From NCBI GenBank assembly GCA_937928585.1, contig CALEZK010000234.1, positions 1 through 5,233 on the forward strand: DNA of 5,233 nucleotides. The letters run 5' to 3'. This DNA comes from an uncultured bacterium. GTDB lineage: Bacteria; Hydrogenedentota; Hydrogenedentia; Hydrogenedentales; SLHB01. Shown here in pieces: positions 4,907-5,233 of the stretch (its first letter is position 1; each line of letters opens with the position of its first letter). The position numbers and the translations under genes were made by a program. Under the pieces are notes generated by a model, which was given only the letters and a program-made list of their open reading frames with translations, made no database searches and was not told where the DNA came from.

Positions 4907-5233
4907 CTAACGTCTCTGACGCAGTGCGTCAAGTATCCTGTCAAAATCGTCGAGCGAGTAATACTCGATCACGATTTTACCTTTCTTGAAATCGCTTCCG
5001 GATGTCGCAACGCTTACGCGCGTTCCCAGCGCCCGCCGCAACTCCTCTTCAATGGCGGCGATATTGGGATCCTTCGCTGCCGTGGGCTTCGCTTTCTTGG
5101 GTGCGGGCGCGGCGGCGGAAGTCATCCGTTCGACTTGCCGAACGGACAACCCCTGATCGACGATAGCCCTGCACACCGCGCTTTGTTCTTTGGCCGATGG
5201 CAGCGCCAGCAGCGCGCGCGCATGGCCCATGGT
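4907..5233 (-). CDS. parB: Chromosome partitioning protein ParB, C-terminal part (5' end outside window)
   Basis: The frame is open to the right edge of the window, so these 108 residues are the 3' portion; the methionine nearest the edge lies inside a conserved motif and is not the real start. TMGHARALLAL matches the conserved GHARALL helix of the ParB DNA-binding domain that recognises parS, and LSVRQVERM is the end of that domain. A low-complexity Ala/Pro/Lys linker (AAAPAPKKAKPTAAK) follows, then the C-terminal dimerisation domain: IEEELRRALGTRVSV, a GKIVIEYYS beta strand and the final helix DDFDRILDAL. ParB loads at parS sites near the origin and, as a CTP-dependent clamp, spreads and works with ParA to segregate the chromosome. 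The CTP-binding N-terminal domain is not visible here. parA is usually directly upstream, which would place it to the right of this window. The stop at 4907-4909 is 11 bp before serS. Confidence 0.95.
   Translation of the reverse strand, partial: TMGHARALLALPSAKEQSAVCRAIVDQGLSVRQVERMTSAAAPAPKKAKPTAAKDPNIAAIEEELRRALGTRVSVATSGSDFKKGKIVIEYYSLDDFDRILDALRQRR

Larger units (their letters stand above)
1856..5233 (-). other. Probable operon parB - serS - sir2 - QOR-like reductase
   Basis: Four genes on one strand are separated by 11 bp, a 4-bp overlap and 50 bp, with no terminator-like hairpin between them and a strong stem-loop after the last. Co-transcription is inferred from this spacing. The promoter must lie to the right of the window, probably before parA or parB. 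The 50-bp gap is the only place where an internal promoter for the reductase could sit, and none is convincing. Confidence 0.65.

Noticed and set aside
5099..5143. Low-complexity Ala/Pro/Lys stretch in ParB as a possible insertion or frameshift.
   Set aside because: A variable, disordered linker between the DNA-binding and dimerisation domains is normal in chromosomal ParB proteins, and the frame is intact through it.

Overview
The window is ordinary bacterial chromosome, moderately GC-rich by eye and densely packed with housekeeping and metabolic genes. It has no tRNA, rRNA, CRISPR array, insertion sequence or phage gene that I can see. Chromosomal-type parB, a class II seryl-tRNA synthetase, Shine-Dalgarno sites and a tight operon layout identify a bacterium. 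The phylum cannot be fixed from this stretch. A little-characterised lineage such as Hydrogenedentota, Planctomycetota or Acidobacteriota is only a guess.

Layout, left to right. (1) Bases 2-109, + strand: the last 35 residues of a membrane protein whose ending looks like a CorA-type magnesium/divalent cation transporter. (2) 126-1094, - strand, convergent with it after only 16 bp: an M28-family zinc aminopeptidase with all metal ligands visible, no signal peptide, and a start that may be leaderless. (3) 1095-1296: a divergent intergenic region with a candidate promoter in each direction. (4) 1297-1809, + strand: an unrecognised small protein with a polyproline N-terminus, one membrane segment and a charged helical tail. 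(5) 1819-1849: a perfect 12-bp GC-rich stem-loop between convergent genes, the likely shared terminator. (6) 5233 down to 1856, - strand: a four-gene run reading parB (3' part only), serS, a Sir2 deacylase and a quinone oxidoreductase-like reductase. The gaps are 11 bp, a 4-bp overlap and 50 bp, so the run is probably one operon ending at the stem-loop.

The operon mixes functions: chromosome segregation (ParB), translation (SerRS), NAD+-dependent protein deacylation (sirtuin) and NAD(P)H redox chemistry (QOR-like). No shared pathway is evident. Position downstream of parB and serS suggests steady, growth-linked expression. The most useful leads are the sirtuin's altered acyl-pocket positions (Trp and Ile where desuccinylases carry Tyr and Arg), the orphan polyproline membrane protein, and the possible leaderless start of the peptidase. 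I see no convincing new multi-gene system here.
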